Positions 1 through 8,695 of a stretch of DNA of 64,000 nucleotides are shown one piece after another. Every line of letters starts with the position of its first letter. The stretch's first letter is position 1. This DNA is from UBA11346 sp038318565. Its GTDB lineage: Bacteria; Planctomycetota; UBA11346. The notes beneath the pieces are model-generated. The model was given only the letters and a program-made list of their open reading frames with translations, did no database searches and was not told the origin of the DNA. Made by a program: the position numbers and the translations under genes. The DNA is taken from assembly GCA_038318565.1 (NCBI GenBank), contig JBBQCI010000004.1, positions 1 to 64,000 of the forward strand. Direction: 5' to 3'.

Positions 1-1941
1 GTTGTTGCACACGAAGAGGTGGCGGACGGCGCCGTCGTCGCGGCTCTGGGTCAGCACGGTCGAAGCGGGAGCCCCATCAGACTGCAGCACCGCGAGATCG
101 CGCACCGGCTCCAGCACCGCGAGGAGCGCCGCCTTCTCGCACGGCACGCGCCGCGTCGCGGCCAGGCGCACGGCGCGGTCGGACGGCTGGCAGTCGACCA
201 GTGCGGGCGCCTCGCCGAGGAAGACCAAGCGGCCGCCGGCGGCGGCGAAGGCCTCTAGGCGCTCAATGGTGGAACCGCGGATAGTGCGCATGGGCGGCAC
301 CACCACGGCGTCGTAGGCCATTGCCCCAACGTGCAGCGGCGACCCGCCGGCGGCGCACTGCGACGGCAAAAGTGATTCGGCGAGGTAGTCGAAGTCGAGG
401 GTGCCGAAGGCCAGCCAGTGCGCGACGTCCTGGAACGAGCGTTCCAGCGCCTCGCGTACTGCGCCGGTGCCGGCGCGCGGGCCGTAGGCCAGCCAGTAGC
501 TCTCCACCGGGTGGACTACGGCGACGCGCACGCGTGGCTTTCCACGCGTCAGCACGGCGTTGACCCGCGCGAAGTGGTCCTCGACCCGCGGATACTCGCG
601 GAACCACGGGCTCTGATAGTGGATTGAGGCCGGGTAGTCGCGCTTGGCCTCGCCTTGCATGCTCACCCACGAGAGGTGATGCACGCGCACGGTAATGCCC
701 AGCGCCGCCTGCCAGTCGCCCTGGCGCTTGTGGCCGGCGAAGGTGAAGTCCCAGTCGGTAACGCCGTACAGTTCGCTCAGCATGCCCTCGCGGTCGTACT
801 GGTGCTTGGCGCTCTGCGTCTGCTTGGCGGTGGTGATCTCCAGCGCGTCGCACAGCAGGTCGATGCCGGGGATCTGGAAGCCGCGATAGCTGCGCATCGC
901 CTCGCCGGTGGCGTGGGTCTGGCTCTCCAGCGACTGCTCCTCCATGAGGTGGCCAGTGAAGGCGATGCCGTGCTTGGCGCACCAGCCGCCGACGACGTCG
1001 GCAAAGGCGGCGGCGAAGCGCTCAGCGGTGTGCTCGTGGTAGCGCCAGCGCGCCAGCGAGGCGGTGCCGCCCGGGAGATCCCAGAACACCTCAGGCAGGG
1101 TGTCGAGCGGATCGACGCCGAAGGCGGCGACGTGGCTGTCGACCAAATCGTCGGTCCACGGCATAATTGCGTCAGCCGTGGCGTCGGCAGCCGGCAGCGG
1201 CCTTTTCGTGGTGAACTGTGGCTCGTCGGTGAAGATCGCCGGTACCAGGCCGCCGAAGTCCTTGCCCACCGCTTGACGGTAGGGCTCGTGGGTCACCTCG
1301 ACGAAGCGGCGGATCGCGGCCGGGTTCATCGTGTCGACGTAGGTCTGGCCATTGAACCAACTCGACGGCTGCGACACCTCCAGATAGGCGTACCACAACC
1401 GTTCGCCGGCGGCAGCGGCGTCAACGTCGCTCAGGCGGCGGTAGGCGGCTAGCGCCCCGGCCGCGTCCAGGCGCACGGCGTAGCGCGCCAGCAGCCGGCC
1501 CTGGCCGCTGCGCCCGCCGACCGACTGCGACGTGGTGGTCGAGCTGACCTGGGCCTCGGCGTTGGGCGTCGGGGTGAAGAGGAGGAAGCGCGAGCGGAAG
1601 CGCTCCTCCTTGGTGACGATGCCGCCGGCGGCGCCAGAGGGCCAGCGGTCCTCATCGTACAACCAGGTGCGCAGGCCGCCGCGGGCGCGGCCGTCCTCGA
1701 CGCAGGCCTTGACGTGGCCCATGAACTCCTCGCCCAGGTACGGCGTGTCCAGCCCGGTGCGGGCGTGGATGTGCCAGCCGCCCAAACCCATCTCGGCCAG
1801 CCAGCCGGTCTGACGCAGCAACTTGGCGCGGTCGAGCTTGCAGTTCCAGCTCCAGAACGGCGCTCCGCGATACTCCGGGCCGGGCTTGGCGAAGGCCGCG
1901 AGGGACAGGGTTTGGGAAAACGAGGTCGGGTAGAGAGACAT
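1..1941 (-). CDS. GH106-like glycosyl hydrolase (3' end beyond window)
   Basis: The reading frame is open from an ATG at 1941 to the left edge (647 codons, no stop), so the C-terminus is missing. The N-terminus carries PFWSWN near residue 25 and GGWHIHARTGLDT and WLYDEDRWPSG further in. This aromatic, acidic signature is familiar from the large glycosyl hydrolases grouped with the GH106 alpha-L-rhamnosidase-like family, common in polysaccharide-degrading bacteria. Further in, VVPPMRTIR and GGRLVFLGEAP resemble the glutamine-amidotransferase-like middle domain seen in such enzymes. No signal peptide is visible. It is divergent from an AraC regulator 70 bp away, which probably controls it. The family call is fairly firm; the substrate (rhamnoside or other glycan) is not known. 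Confidence 0.75.
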   Translation of the reverse strand, partial: MSLYPTSFSQTLSLAAFAKPGPEYRGAPFWSWNCKLDRAKLLRQTGWLAEMGLGGWHIHARTGLDTPYLGEEFMGHVKACVEDGRARGGLRTWLYDEDRWPSGAAGGIVTKEERFRSRFLLFTPTPNAEAQVSSTTTSQSVGGRSGQGRLLARYAVRLDAAGALAAYRRLSDVDAAAAGERLWYAYLEVSQPSSWFNGQTYVDTMNPAAIRRFVEVTHEPYRQAVGKDFGGLVPAIFTDEPQFTTKRPLPAADATADAIMPWTDDLVDSHVAAFGVDPLDTLPEVFWDLPGGTASLARWRYHEHTAERFAAAFADVVGGWCAKHGIAFTGHLMEEQSLESQTHATGEAMRSYRGFQIPGIDLLCDALEITTAKQTQSAKHQYDREGMLSELYGVTDWDFTFAGHKRQGDWQAALGITVRVHHLSWVSMQGEAKRDYPASIHYQSPWFREYPRVEDHFARVNAVLTRGKPRVRVAVVHPVESYWLAYGPRAGTGAVREALERSFQDVAHWLAFGTLDFDYLAESLLPSQCAAGGSPLHVGAMAYDAVVVPPMRTIRGSTIERLEAFAAAGGRLVFLGEAPALVDCQPSDRAVRLAATRRVPCEKAALLAVLEPVRDLAVLQSDGAPASTVLTQSRDDGAVRHLFVCNN

Positions 1942-1984
1942 GGTTTCCTGGCTTTTCCGGGTTGTCGGTGCAGGTTGCTTCCGC

Positions 1985-2002
1985 GATTCTATTAGTGATT
2001 CT
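1985..2002. promoter_or_regulatory. Direct repeat between divergent hydrolase and AraC genes
   Basis: GATTCT occurs twice (1985-1990 and 1997-2002) with a 6-bp spacer, flanked by CCGC on the left and GCGG on the right. It sits in the 70-bp divergent intergenic region. AraC proteins often bind direct repeats about one helical turn apart, so this is a plausible operator. That role is inference; the repeat itself is directly visible. Confidence 0.3.
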
Positions 2003-2011
2003 GCGGCTGAC

Positions 2012-2935
2012 ATGGCAGATCCGCAGCAAGAACATGGACAAATCGTCGACGTGCCGGTAGCCGATGCGCCCTGGTCGCCCTGGCTGCGCCTATCTCATCT
2101 GACTGGCTACGATCACATTGAGGTCACCGCCACGCTGCGCCGTCTGCGCGACTGGGAGATCGTCCTACAGCTCGATGGTGAGGCATGGGTGTGGTGGGAA
2201 CGCCTCGGCGCTAGCCAGCCGCTGCCACCCGGGCATCTGCTGCTCGTCCCGCCTGGAGAGGCCAACGCTCAGGGGTTAGTTGGCAGCCACCTCGCGGTGC
2301 ACTTCGATTTGCATGCCCAGCCCGGCCTGGTCGCGCTCGACATGATCGAACGCCTGGGGGTGACGCGGCGCCGCGCCGACAGTGCGGTTCGTCCGGTGTG
2401 GCGCCTGCTGTCGCCACAGGGGACGGCGATGGAGATCCCGGCGGTCACCCAGCTGGCGGCGCCCGAGGCTTGGCGCGAGCGCTTCGCCCCACTGGTCCGC
2501 CAGTGGCTGTTGCGCCGCCACCAGTCGCCGGCGGCCCGGCTACAGGCGGCCGGCATCATCGCCACGGCGATGCACGATCTGGTCGCCGAGCGCGAGCCCG
2601 AAGTCGGCGATCCAGCGCGGGTGCCCCGCGACCTCTCGCACCTGCTCTCCTTCCTCGACCTCGACGGCCGGCGCTGGACGGTGCCGGGCCTGGCCCGCCG
2701 CGCCGGCATGGGTGAAACAGCCTTCCGGGCCGCCTTTCGCGACCTGACCGGCGACAGTCCGCGAGTCTGGCTGGAACGCCACCGCTTCGAGCGCGCCCGT
2801 CATCAGCTGATGACTTCGACTATGCCGATACACCGCATCGCCACCGCATGCGGCTACGACGACCCGTTCCACTTCAGCCGGGTGTGCCGTCGCCTGACCG
2901 GGGTCGGCCCGCGCGAGCTGCGCCGACGTGGCTGA
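2012..2935 (+). CDS. AraC-family transcriptional regulator
   Basis: A 307-residue protein with an N-terminal cupin-like sensing half (LLLVPPGEANAQG) and a C-terminal AraC double helix-turn-helix. The DNA-binding part runs from about residue 210 to the end and includes GLARRAGMGETAFRAAFRD for the first HTH and PIHRIATACGYDDPFHFSR for the second, followed by the usual LTGVGPRELR tail. The ATG at 2012 gives a natural start; an in-frame codon at 1940 would overlap the divergent gene. It is divergent from the GH106-like hydrolase and is probably its sugar-responsive activator. The ligand is unknown. Confidence 0.88.
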   Translation: MADPQQEHGQIVDVPVADAPWSPWLRLSHLTGYDHIEVTATLRRLRDWEIVLQLDGEAWVWWERLGASQPLPPGHLLLVPPGEANAQGLVGSHLAVHFDLHAQPGLVALDMIERLGVTRRRADSAVRPVWRLLSPQGTAMEIPAVTQLAAPEAWRERFAPLVRQWLLRRHQSPAARLQAAGIIATAMHDLVAEREPEVGDPARVPRDLSHLLSFLDLDGRRWTVPGLARRAGMGETAFRAAFRDLTGDSPRVWLERHRFERARHQLMTSTMPIHRIATACGYDDPFHFSRVCRRLTGVGPRELRRRG

Positions 2936-3002
2936 ACCGACTGGTCCTCATGGGTGGAAAAGCGCTCGCGACTGCTCGCTGGGGTCTTAGCAGCTACCCG
3001 GC

Positions 3003-3344
3003 GAGCCTACCGCACTGGCCGATCCCGATGGACGAATCAGCTTCGCCAATCCTGCGTTTACCCGGATCACCGGTCTCGCCTCTGACGGGGTGGTCGGGCA
3101 GGGTTTGAGCTTGTTCGGCCTGCCGTGGGCGGACGCCACCCTGCGCAGCCAGCACGCCGGGCTGTACTGCGGCCCGGCCGCGAACATCGTCGTCCGCGAC
3201 GACGGCGTCGGGTTGAGCAGTGAGGTACAGGCGCGTATTTTCGAACCGTTCTTCACTACCCGCCCGCAGAGCCAGGGGACCGGTCTGGGCCTGGTCGTCG
3301 ATGACGAAGCCAGCCTGCGCAGCATAGCGGCCGACACCGCCCGC
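3003..3344 (+). pseudogene. Decayed sensor histidine kinase / response regulator remnant
   Basis: The gap between the AraC gene and the ArsC-like gene (2936-3356) holds one readable frame with pieces of a hybrid two-component sensor. It begins with a PAS-like stretch (DGRISFANPAFTRITG, about 3024-3071, and VGQGLSLFGLP). It then passes abruptly to a HATPase region: the G1 box DDGVGL (near 3198), the F box IFEPFFTT (near 3237) and the G2 box GTGLGL (near 3276). G2 runs straight into VVDDEASLR, which looks like the start of a receiver domain. The phospho-accepting H box, N box and most of both domains are missing, so this cannot be a working kinase. It looks like an in-frame collapse by internal deletions. 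Confidence 0.7.
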
Positions 3345-3356
3345 GCTCCGCTGACG

Positions 3357-3710
3357 TTACAGCCCGGCGGCGTCCCATTCCGTGGTTTGGAATCCGACCA
3401 GGGCGATCTTTGGCCCAAGAACTACCGGGCGTTTGCACAGGTTGCCGTTGCCGCTGAGCAGCGCGATCGCCTGGTCGGTGGTCAGACGCTTCAGTTGGTC
3501 GGCAACTTTTAAGGCGCGGTACTCTTGCCCGCTGGTGTTGCACAGGCGTTTCAGCTCTCCGTCGACCGATCGCAGCACGCGGGTCAGCTCGGCCACGCTG
3601 GGCGGCTGTTCGCGGATGGGGATTTCCGTGTAAGGGGTGCCCGCGGCGTCGAGGCGGGCCAAGGCCGCACGGCAGGTGCCGCAACCACGGTAGGCATAGA
3701 TCTTCAGCAT
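3357..3710 (-). CDS. ArsC/Spx-family thioredoxin-fold protein
   Basis: A 117-residue protein with a thioredoxin-like start, YAYRGCGTCRAALARLD, carrying Cys10 and Cys13 in a CxxC arrangement. It continues with TPYTEIPIREQPPS and a C-terminal RPVVLGPKIALVGF strand, the layout of the ArsC/Spx/YffB family. Family members act as glutaredoxin-dependent arsenate reductases, RNA-polymerase regulators or related thiol enzymes; sequence alone does not choose between them. The ATG at 3710 places the fold's first strand right at the N-terminus. It lies 54 bp downstream of the SirB1-like gene on the same strand, with no arsenic genes nearby, so a general thiol role is as likely as arsenate reduction. Confidence 0.75.
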   Translation of the reverse strand: MLKIYAYRGCGTCRAALARLDAAGTPYTEIPIREQPPSVAELTRVLRSVDGELKRLCNTSGQEYRALKVADQLKRLTTDQAIALLSGNGNLCKRPVVLGPKIALVGFQTTEWDAAGL

Positions 3711-3764
3711 GCCGGCACGGTGGGATTGCGGACGGCACGACAACCGTGCGTCAACGACGAGCGG

Positions 3765-4514
3765 CTAGGCCCGTGCCAGCACAGCGGCGATCGAACCGCG
3801 CACCAGGTCGTCACGACGGGCATAGGCGGCCGCCAGATTGCGCGCCATGCGGGTGAGCAGTTCGTGGTCATCAGCGCCTGACAGATAGGGATCGGCCGAC
3901 AGCGCACCGTGGGTCCGGGCCCATTGGTCGAGCTGGGATCGGCTGACGGCCTGTCCGGTGAAACAGTCCCAGGCCCCACCATCCCAACTGGCGAAGACAT
4001 GCGCCGGCATGGCCAGCGCGCGCGCCTGCAGCCCGAGACGACGGCAGACCAGCAGCCACACGCCGGTCACGGCGATGGGCAGCCCGGCCCTTCGGGCGAG
4101 AACTTCGGGGAGGTGCGAATTGCGTGGATCGTCGTAGGCCTCGCGATCGCCGGCGAAGCCGACGTCCTGGCTCAACCAGCGCGCCACCGCGCCGGCATCG
4201 CTGTGTGGGGCCCGCTCGGCCAGGGCATCAAGCAGGCTGGCGCAGGCTGGCAGCGGGTCCTGGCGGGGTCGCTGCAGGCTGGCGAGCATGGCCCAGCCCT
4301 CCTCCAGGCCGCTGCAGGCACCCCAACGTTCAATCAGATCCAGGGCATCGGCGCGTAAAACAGCCTCCACCAACGGCGCAGGCGCTTCGCCACCACAGGC
4401 CTGCCAACAGCGCTCGCGCAGGTCGTCATCCTCGATCAGGCGCTCGCTCAAAGGGCCCCGAACCGTCGGGTCCGGGTCGGCCAGCAGGGCAAGAACGGCC
4501 TCGGCCTCGGACAT
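3765..4514 (-). CDS. SirB1-like protein (transglutaminase-like core)
   Basis: A 249-residue protein matching the SirB1/Transglut_core2 group. The diagnostic stretch is DDPRNSHLPEVLARRAGLPI followed by VTGVWLLVCRRLGLQ and MPAHVFASWDGG, where related proteins have their conserved SxLxxVL, RxGxPI and PxHF motifs. The N-terminal half is helical and resembles the repeat region of these proteins. The transglutaminase-like catalytic cysteine is not evident here, as in most SirB1 homologues, so activity is doubtful. The ATG at 4514 is chosen because the family similarity starts soon after it. It is divergent from the DUF349 gene across 109 bp. Its cellular role is not known. Confidence 0.75.
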   Translation of the reverse strand: MSEAEAVLALLADPDPTVRGPLSERLIEDDDLRERCWQACGGEAPAPLVEAVLRADALDLIERWGACSGLEEGWAMLASLQRPRQDPLPACASLLDALAERAPHSDAGAVARWLSQDVGFAGDREAYDDPRNSHLPEVLARRAGLPIAVTGVWLLVCRRLGLQARALAMPAHVFASWDGGAWDCFTGQAVSRSQLDQWARTHGALSADPYLSGADDHELLTRMARNLAAAYARRDDLVRGSIAAVLARA

Positions 4515-4623
4515 GGTGCCAGTGTGCCGAGGTCTCCGAGCCGGGACAGGCTGGATTGAGGGGGCTCCGGACGAGGGTTGCCCAGCGCTTCCGCCTGCCG
4601 ACCATGCCGCCCCGCGAGGCAGC

Positions 4624-6756
4624 ATGGGATTCTTCGGACTCGGTCGTCGTCGTTCCTCCACCCCAGTCACGGCCAAGCCGTCGGCGGCTCCAACGCCTTC
4701 GAAAGGGCCGGACAAGGCTGGATTGGCGACTGCTGCCGCCCGCGGCGATGTAGCTGCCCTTGACCGACTGCTGTCCGAACCGTCGACCAACGCCGCCCAA
4801 CTAGGTATAGCAGCGATTCAGGACGCCAACGGCGCCAACGGCCTGCGCGCGGTCGCCGCGCTGGGTGAACGCAAAGTGCTGAAGTCGATCGCTAAGAAAG
4901 CCAAGGTGGCTGCGGTCCGCGACGCAGCCACTGCGCGTTTGGAAGCCTTGGCGGTCACTGCCGTCCAGCCGAGCATCGAGAAGGCCCGCGCAGCGCGTCT
5001 GGCCATCTTGGATGGTCTGGTTCCGCGGGCGACCCGGCTTGCGGTCGGTAATGGCACCGGCGCACAGTCTGCTTGGGACGCGATCTGCGCCGAACGAACT
5101 GCCGTCCTTGCCGCCCATCAGGCCCTGCCGATCGAAGAACGGGCCGCCGCCACCCTGGCTCGTCTCGACCAACTCGCCGGTGAGATCCAGGTGCGTATTG
5201 CCGAAGCAGTAACCCGCATCGAACGAGAGCAGGCCGAGGCCGCTGCCCTCACTCAGGTCGCCGCAGTTGCCAAGGCTGAGGCCGAGAGCCGTCGGCTGGC
5301 TCCGGCCCCCGAGGGCTTCGATGCCGTCGTTGCCCGCGCCGAAATCTTGGCCAAGGCGTCGGATCCCGAATCGGTGGTCGACGAATTCCTCCGCCTGCAC
5401 AAGGACGCCCTGCGTCTGGGCGACACCCTGGATGCGCATCACGATCTGCGGGTGCGCTTCCATGCCGCCTGGGATGCCCATCGCTCGGCCCGCCGTCAGG
5501 CGCGCAACGATCGCGGACAACAGCGCGAGGAGGCCAAGGCCAACCTCGCAGCTATGGTCGCCCAGGCCGAGACCCTGGCTGTCGCCGCTGATGCGATCGC
5601 CCCTGATGACACCGCCGCGTTGGAGACTCAGCACCAGGCGTTGATCACCCTGCGCGACGCCTTCCGTGCCGCTTCGCGGGCAGTGCCGCCGATTGAGGCC
5701 CGCGGCTACCGTGAGCGCTTCCTTGCCCTGCTCGATGATGCCTACGCCCCGTTGCGCGCCGCCCGCGAGGCCGCCGATGCCGAGTCGTTCGTCAGCCTGG
5801 TGCGTGCCGAACAGTTGATCGACGAGATCAACGGCCTGCCGATCGACACCGATCCGGGTCTGGCATTCCGTGGCTTGAAGGACTGCCAGGCACGCTGGCG
5901 CAAGCTCGGACCGATGCCGCGTGCCAAGGCTCGCGCTATTTGGGAATCTTTCCGCGCTGCTGGTGACGGCTGCTTCGCCAAGCTGAAACCGTGGCTTGCG
6001 GCCCAGGACCAGGAGCGGCAGGCGGCGATGGCCCGACGCGAACAGTTGTGCGTCGATGCCGAGGCCGAGCTGGCCCGTCCGGCGATTGGACTGCCTGGCA
6101 GCCCGGCCGAGCGCGACGGTCGCCGGGCGACCTCGCTGCGCATGCGTGACCTGCAGGCGCGTTGGCGCGAGGCCGGCGAAGTGCCGCGTGGCATGGATCG
6201 CAACCTGTGGGAGCGATTCAAGAAGTCCCAGGATGCCTTCTGGGAGCGGCACAAAGCCGACATGGATGCCGAGAACGATCGCCGCGAGGCTGTCGCCGCC
6301 GAGTGCGAGCGTCTGGTCATCGCCGCCGAAGCCTTTGCTGGCGACGCCGAGAAGGCGATGGCGGCCAAGAGCGGCATGCTGACGGCCTCCGACGTGCAGC
6401 GCCGCGTCCGCGAACTGCGCGAACAGGCCCGCGAACTGCCGCCGCCACCGCGCGAATCGCGGGTCGCCTTGGAGTCGCGCTTCGACGCCGCGATCGACCG
6501 CATTCTCGCCACCATCCGCGGTAAGCTGGATGCTGAGCGTGCCCATCTTGAGTCCGCCGCGGCCAAGCGCCGGGCCCTGCTCGTCGAGCTCGAAGAGCTT
6601 ATGGCGGGCGAGAATCCACGTTGGCAGTCCGATGCGGTCGATCGCATCAAGCAGGCTTGGCGCGACGCCGGCCGCGTGCCCGCCGAAGACCGCGAATCGC
6701 TCGACAAGGCGTTCAGCGAGGCGATGGGCAAGTGGCGCTCATTGGCCCAGGCCTAA
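4624..6756 (+). CDS. DUF349 domain-containing protein
   Basis: A 710-residue, highly charged and mostly helical protein. DUF349 repeats are clear in the second half: CQARWRKLGPMPRAKARAIW near residue 420, LQARWREAGEVPRGMDRNLW near residue 515, and IKQAWRDAGRVP near the C-terminus. Each has the RW-x-LG/AG-x-PR signature. The N-terminus, MGFFGLGRRRSSTP, is basic and is followed by an Ala/Asp-rich helical region suggesting HEAT-like or coiled-coil structure. DUF349 proteins are widespread but poorly understood. The ATG at 4624 starts the coherent protein. Its stop overlaps the convergent PhyH gene by 4 bp, so the two transcripts read into each other. Confidence 0.85.
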   Translation: MGFFGLGRRRSSTPVTAKPSAAPTPSKGPDKAGLATAAARGDVAALDRLLSEPSTNAAQLGIAAIQDANGANGLRAVAALGERKVLKSIAKKAKVAAVRDAATARLEALAVTAVQPSIEKARAARLAILDGLVPRATRLAVGNGTGAQSAWDAICAERTAVLAAHQALPIEERAAATLARLDQLAGEIQVRIAEAVTRIEREQAEAAALTQVAAVAKAEAESRRLAPAPEGFDAVVARAEILAKASDPESVVDEFLRLHKDALRLGDTLDAHHDLRVRFHAAWDAHRSARRQARNDRGQQREEAKANLAAMVAQAETLAVAADAIAPDDTAALETQHQALITLRDAFRAASRAVPPIEARGYRERFLALLDDAYAPLRAAREAADAESFVSLVRAEQLIDEINGLPIDTDPGLAFRGLKDCQARWRKLGPMPRAKARAIWESFRAAGDGCFAKLKPWLAAQDQERQAAMARREQLCVDAEAELARPAIGLPGSPAERDGRRATSLRMRDLQARWREAGEVPRGMDRNLWERFKKSQDAFWERHKADMDAENDRREAVAAECERLVIAAEAFAGDAEKAMAAKSGMLTASDVQRRVRELREQARELPPPPRESRVALESRFDAAIDRILATIRGKLDAERAHLESAAAKRRALLVELEELMAGENPRWQSDAVDRIKQAWRDAGRVPAEDRESLDKAFSEAMGKWRSLAQA

Positions 6757-7523
6757 TCCAGGTCGTAATGATGCCGCAGGCTGCTGGCGTCGATTGCCTC
6801 ATCCGGACGCTGGTAGCGGAAATCCGCGGATAGCCGCATTCTGCCCTTGGCCTGGTTGGGTAGCGCTGCGTGGATGGTTAGCGCAGGGAAGAGCAGCACA
6901 TCGCCAGCGCGGTAGTCGGTGGACAGCCACGGTTGCTGAAGGTCGTCGGTCGGCACGCCCATGCCGCCGGCACCCGTCGAACGGACATGCTCGCGAAAAC
7001 CAACCCTGTGACTGCCAGGAATGACGGCCAACCCGCCGAGACGGCGCGGGCAATCCCCCAGCGGGATCCAGGCGGTCACGGTGTCGAGACTGCCGCGGAT
7101 GTACTGCCAATCCTGGTGTGGCTGGGTTGGGGGCTGGTGGGGCGGGGCAAGCCGGGCAATGATACGCTTGTGCACCTGTACGGGTCCGCCGAGCGCCGTG
7201 CCGATGGCGGCGAGCAGTTCGGGGGCATGGGCAAGAGTCGCGAACTCGGGATGGTGGAGCAGACGGCGGTAAAGCGGGCGATGACGATCGTCCCCTTCCA
7301 GAGGCAGATCTGGTCGGGCATGCAGCGGATCCGTCGACGTCAGCCAGCCTTCCTCCTGCATCATCGCGATGATCAATTGGCGGACAGCAAGCACCCGTTC
7401 AACCGGCAGTAGCCCACGCAGCAGCAGAAAACCATCGACGGTCAGACCGGCGCGCAGGTTAGGCCCGGCATCAGGGATGTCTCCCTGGTCCCGGAGGGTG
7501 GTGATCAATGGAGCAGGATTCAT
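6753..7523 (-). CDS. Phytanoyl-CoA dioxygenase (PhyH) family oxygenase
   Basis: A 256-residue protein with the non-haem iron/2-oxoglutarate dioxygenase signature: His136-x-Asp138 in QPHQDWQ, the distal His218 in LTIHAALPN, and Arg230 in MRLSADFR, which would hold 2-oxoglutarate. LGGLAVIPGSHR is the typical PhyH strand before the second histidine. The start overlaps the end of the URO-D-like gene by 4 bp (7520-7523), so the two are translationally coupled. Co-transcription suggests both act on one substrate, with PhyH hydroxylating it. Control by the divergent AraC gene at 8695 is likely. The substrate is unknown. Confidence 0.88.
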   Translation of the reverse strand: MNPAPLITTLRDQGDIPDAGPNLRAGLTVDGFLLLRGLLPVERVLAVRQLIIAMMQEEGWLTSTDPLHARPDLPLEGDDRHRPLYRRLLHHPEFATLAHAPELLAAIGTALGGPVQVHKRIIARLAPPHQPPTQPHQDWQYIRGSLDTVTAWIPLGDCPRRLGGLAVIPGSHRVGFREHVRSTGAGGMGVPTDDLQQPWLSTDYRAGDVLLFPALTIHAALPNQAKGRMRLSADFRYQRPDEAIDASSLRHHYDLD

Positions 7524-8608
7524 GCGGCACTCCGTGCATATTGGCCGGCGCTGTGCGCGGCTTGGTAGATGGCGAGGACGTTATCGAGTGGGGTATTGTC
7601 CTGCAGGGCGTGAGCAGGACTGAAGGCATAGCCGCCGTTTGGCATATAGGCCTCGAGTACGCGCTCGGCCTCGGTGCGGGCCTCATCAGCCGTACCGTTC
7701 GCGACGATGCCGCCGGTGCCGACGCCACCGTGGAAGGCGAGGCGGTCGCCCCAGCCCTGCTTGACGCGTAGGGCCTCCATGCCGGCGGCATCGGGCTGCA
7801 GCGTGTCGATGGCACAGACACCCATGGCGATGAGGTCATCGAAGAACGGGCTGCTTGCTCCGCACGAGTGCAGCATCACCGCTGCGCCATAGACTTGGGC
7901 GATCTCGACCATGCGCTGGTGCCAGGGCCGCAACACCCGACGCCAGGTGGCGAGCGAGCAGAGCGGGCCGCGTTGACTGCCAAGGTCTTCGCCGACCCAG
8001 ACGACATCGATGCGGCCGTTGCAGGCGGCGAGACTGCGTTCGGTCGTCGCCAGCTCGTGAGCCAGACGTCGTTCGACCAGCAGGTTCCAGGCCGGATCAT
8101 CTCCGGCGAGGGCGGCATAGACCCGCTCCATGCCCATGAGCGCGCCGGTGCCATTGAGGATATCGGCCAGACCGGGATTGCCGAGGTGCAGCCCGAAGCT
8201 GTCATAGGCGGCGCACAAGTGTGGCAGTGCGCTGTAGTCGTAGTGATCCGCGTCGGGCAGGGCCCAGGCCGCGACCGCTTCGAGATCGGCTTCACGTAGC
8301 GGGAAGTCGCAGAAATCGAAGTAGCCGCCGCTGGCATGCTCGATCCAGCGGGTGTGGTAGCCCCAGGCTGCGTTGACCGTGACGCCAGGTTGGGCCGCAT
8401 GCAAGGTGCCTCCGCGCCAGTCCGGACCAACGCAGCGAAAATCGACGCCTAGCGCTAGGCGAAGTCCTTCGTCGTCGTGTGCCGCCAGGCGAAAGTGCTG
8501 CTTCAGGCGAGCGTCGATACCGCCGTTGGCGGCATAGTTGATCGGTACGCGGTCAGCGTGGCTGCGAGCAAGGAAGGCGCGGACGCGTTCGCGGGAGGTT
8601 GCAGTCAT
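7520..8608 (-). CDS. Uroporphyrinogen decarboxylase (URO-D)-fold protein, MtaA/MtbA-like
   Basis: A 362-residue URO-D-fold protein. It has VGEDLGSQRGPLCS near residues 205-218, HSCG at 247-250 and HGGVGTGG near residue 292. The His247-x-Cys249 pair, with Cys265 nearby, resembles the zinc site of methylcobamide:thiol methyltransferases (MtaA/MtbA), not haem-pathway HemE; the N-terminal arginines expected in HemE are not obvious. Many such genes sit in catabolic clusters with AraC regulators. It is first in a two-gene operon with PhyH, divergent from an AraC gene 86 bp away. A role in methyl-group or aromatic/sugar-derivative catabolism is inference. No corrinoid protein gene is visible nearby. 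Confidence 0.8.
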   Translation of the reverse strand: MTATSRERVRAFLARSHADRVPINYAANGGIDARLKQHFRLAAHDDEGLRLALGVDFRCVGPDWRGGTLHAAQPGVTVNAAWGYHTRWIEHASGGYFDFCDFPLREADLEAVAAWALPDADHYDYSALPHLCAAYDSFGLHLGNPGLADILNGTGALMGMERVYAALAGDDPAWNLLVERRLAHELATTERSLAACNGRIDVVWVGEDLGSQRGPLCSLATWRRVLRPWHQRMVEIAQVYGAAVMLHSCGASSPFFDDLIAMGVCAIDTLQPDAAGMEALRVKQGWGDRLAFHGGVGTGGIVANGTADEARTEAERVLEAYMPNGGYAFSPAHALQDNTPLDNVLAIYQAAHSAGQYARSAA

Positions 8609-8672
8609 GCTGACCAGGGTAGCTGCCGGCTGTTAGTTGTGCGGGTCTGGATGGATCAGGAGTTGTCATTTC

Positions 8673-8695
8673 TGATCACGCCTAGGATGTGATCA
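8673..8695. promoter_or_regulatory. Perfect inverted repeat at the AraC start codon (candidate operator)
   Basis: TGATCAC (8673-8679) and GTGATCA (8689-8695) form a perfect 7-bp inverted repeat with a 9-bp spacer. The right arm includes the A of the AraC ATG. A protein bound here would block initiation of the AraC gene and could steer the divergent URO-D/PhyH operon. Autoregulation is inference. Confidence 0.45.

Noticed and set aside
3357..3710. Arsenic resistance gene arsC
   Set aside because: The fold fits, but there are no other ars genes nearby and the family includes non-arsenate members, so no gene symbol was given.
4801..6546. Long minus-strand open frame (581 codons) opposite the DUF349 gene
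   Set aside because: Its translation is low-complexity and resembles no family; it mirrors the codon bias of the real gene in GC-rich DNA.
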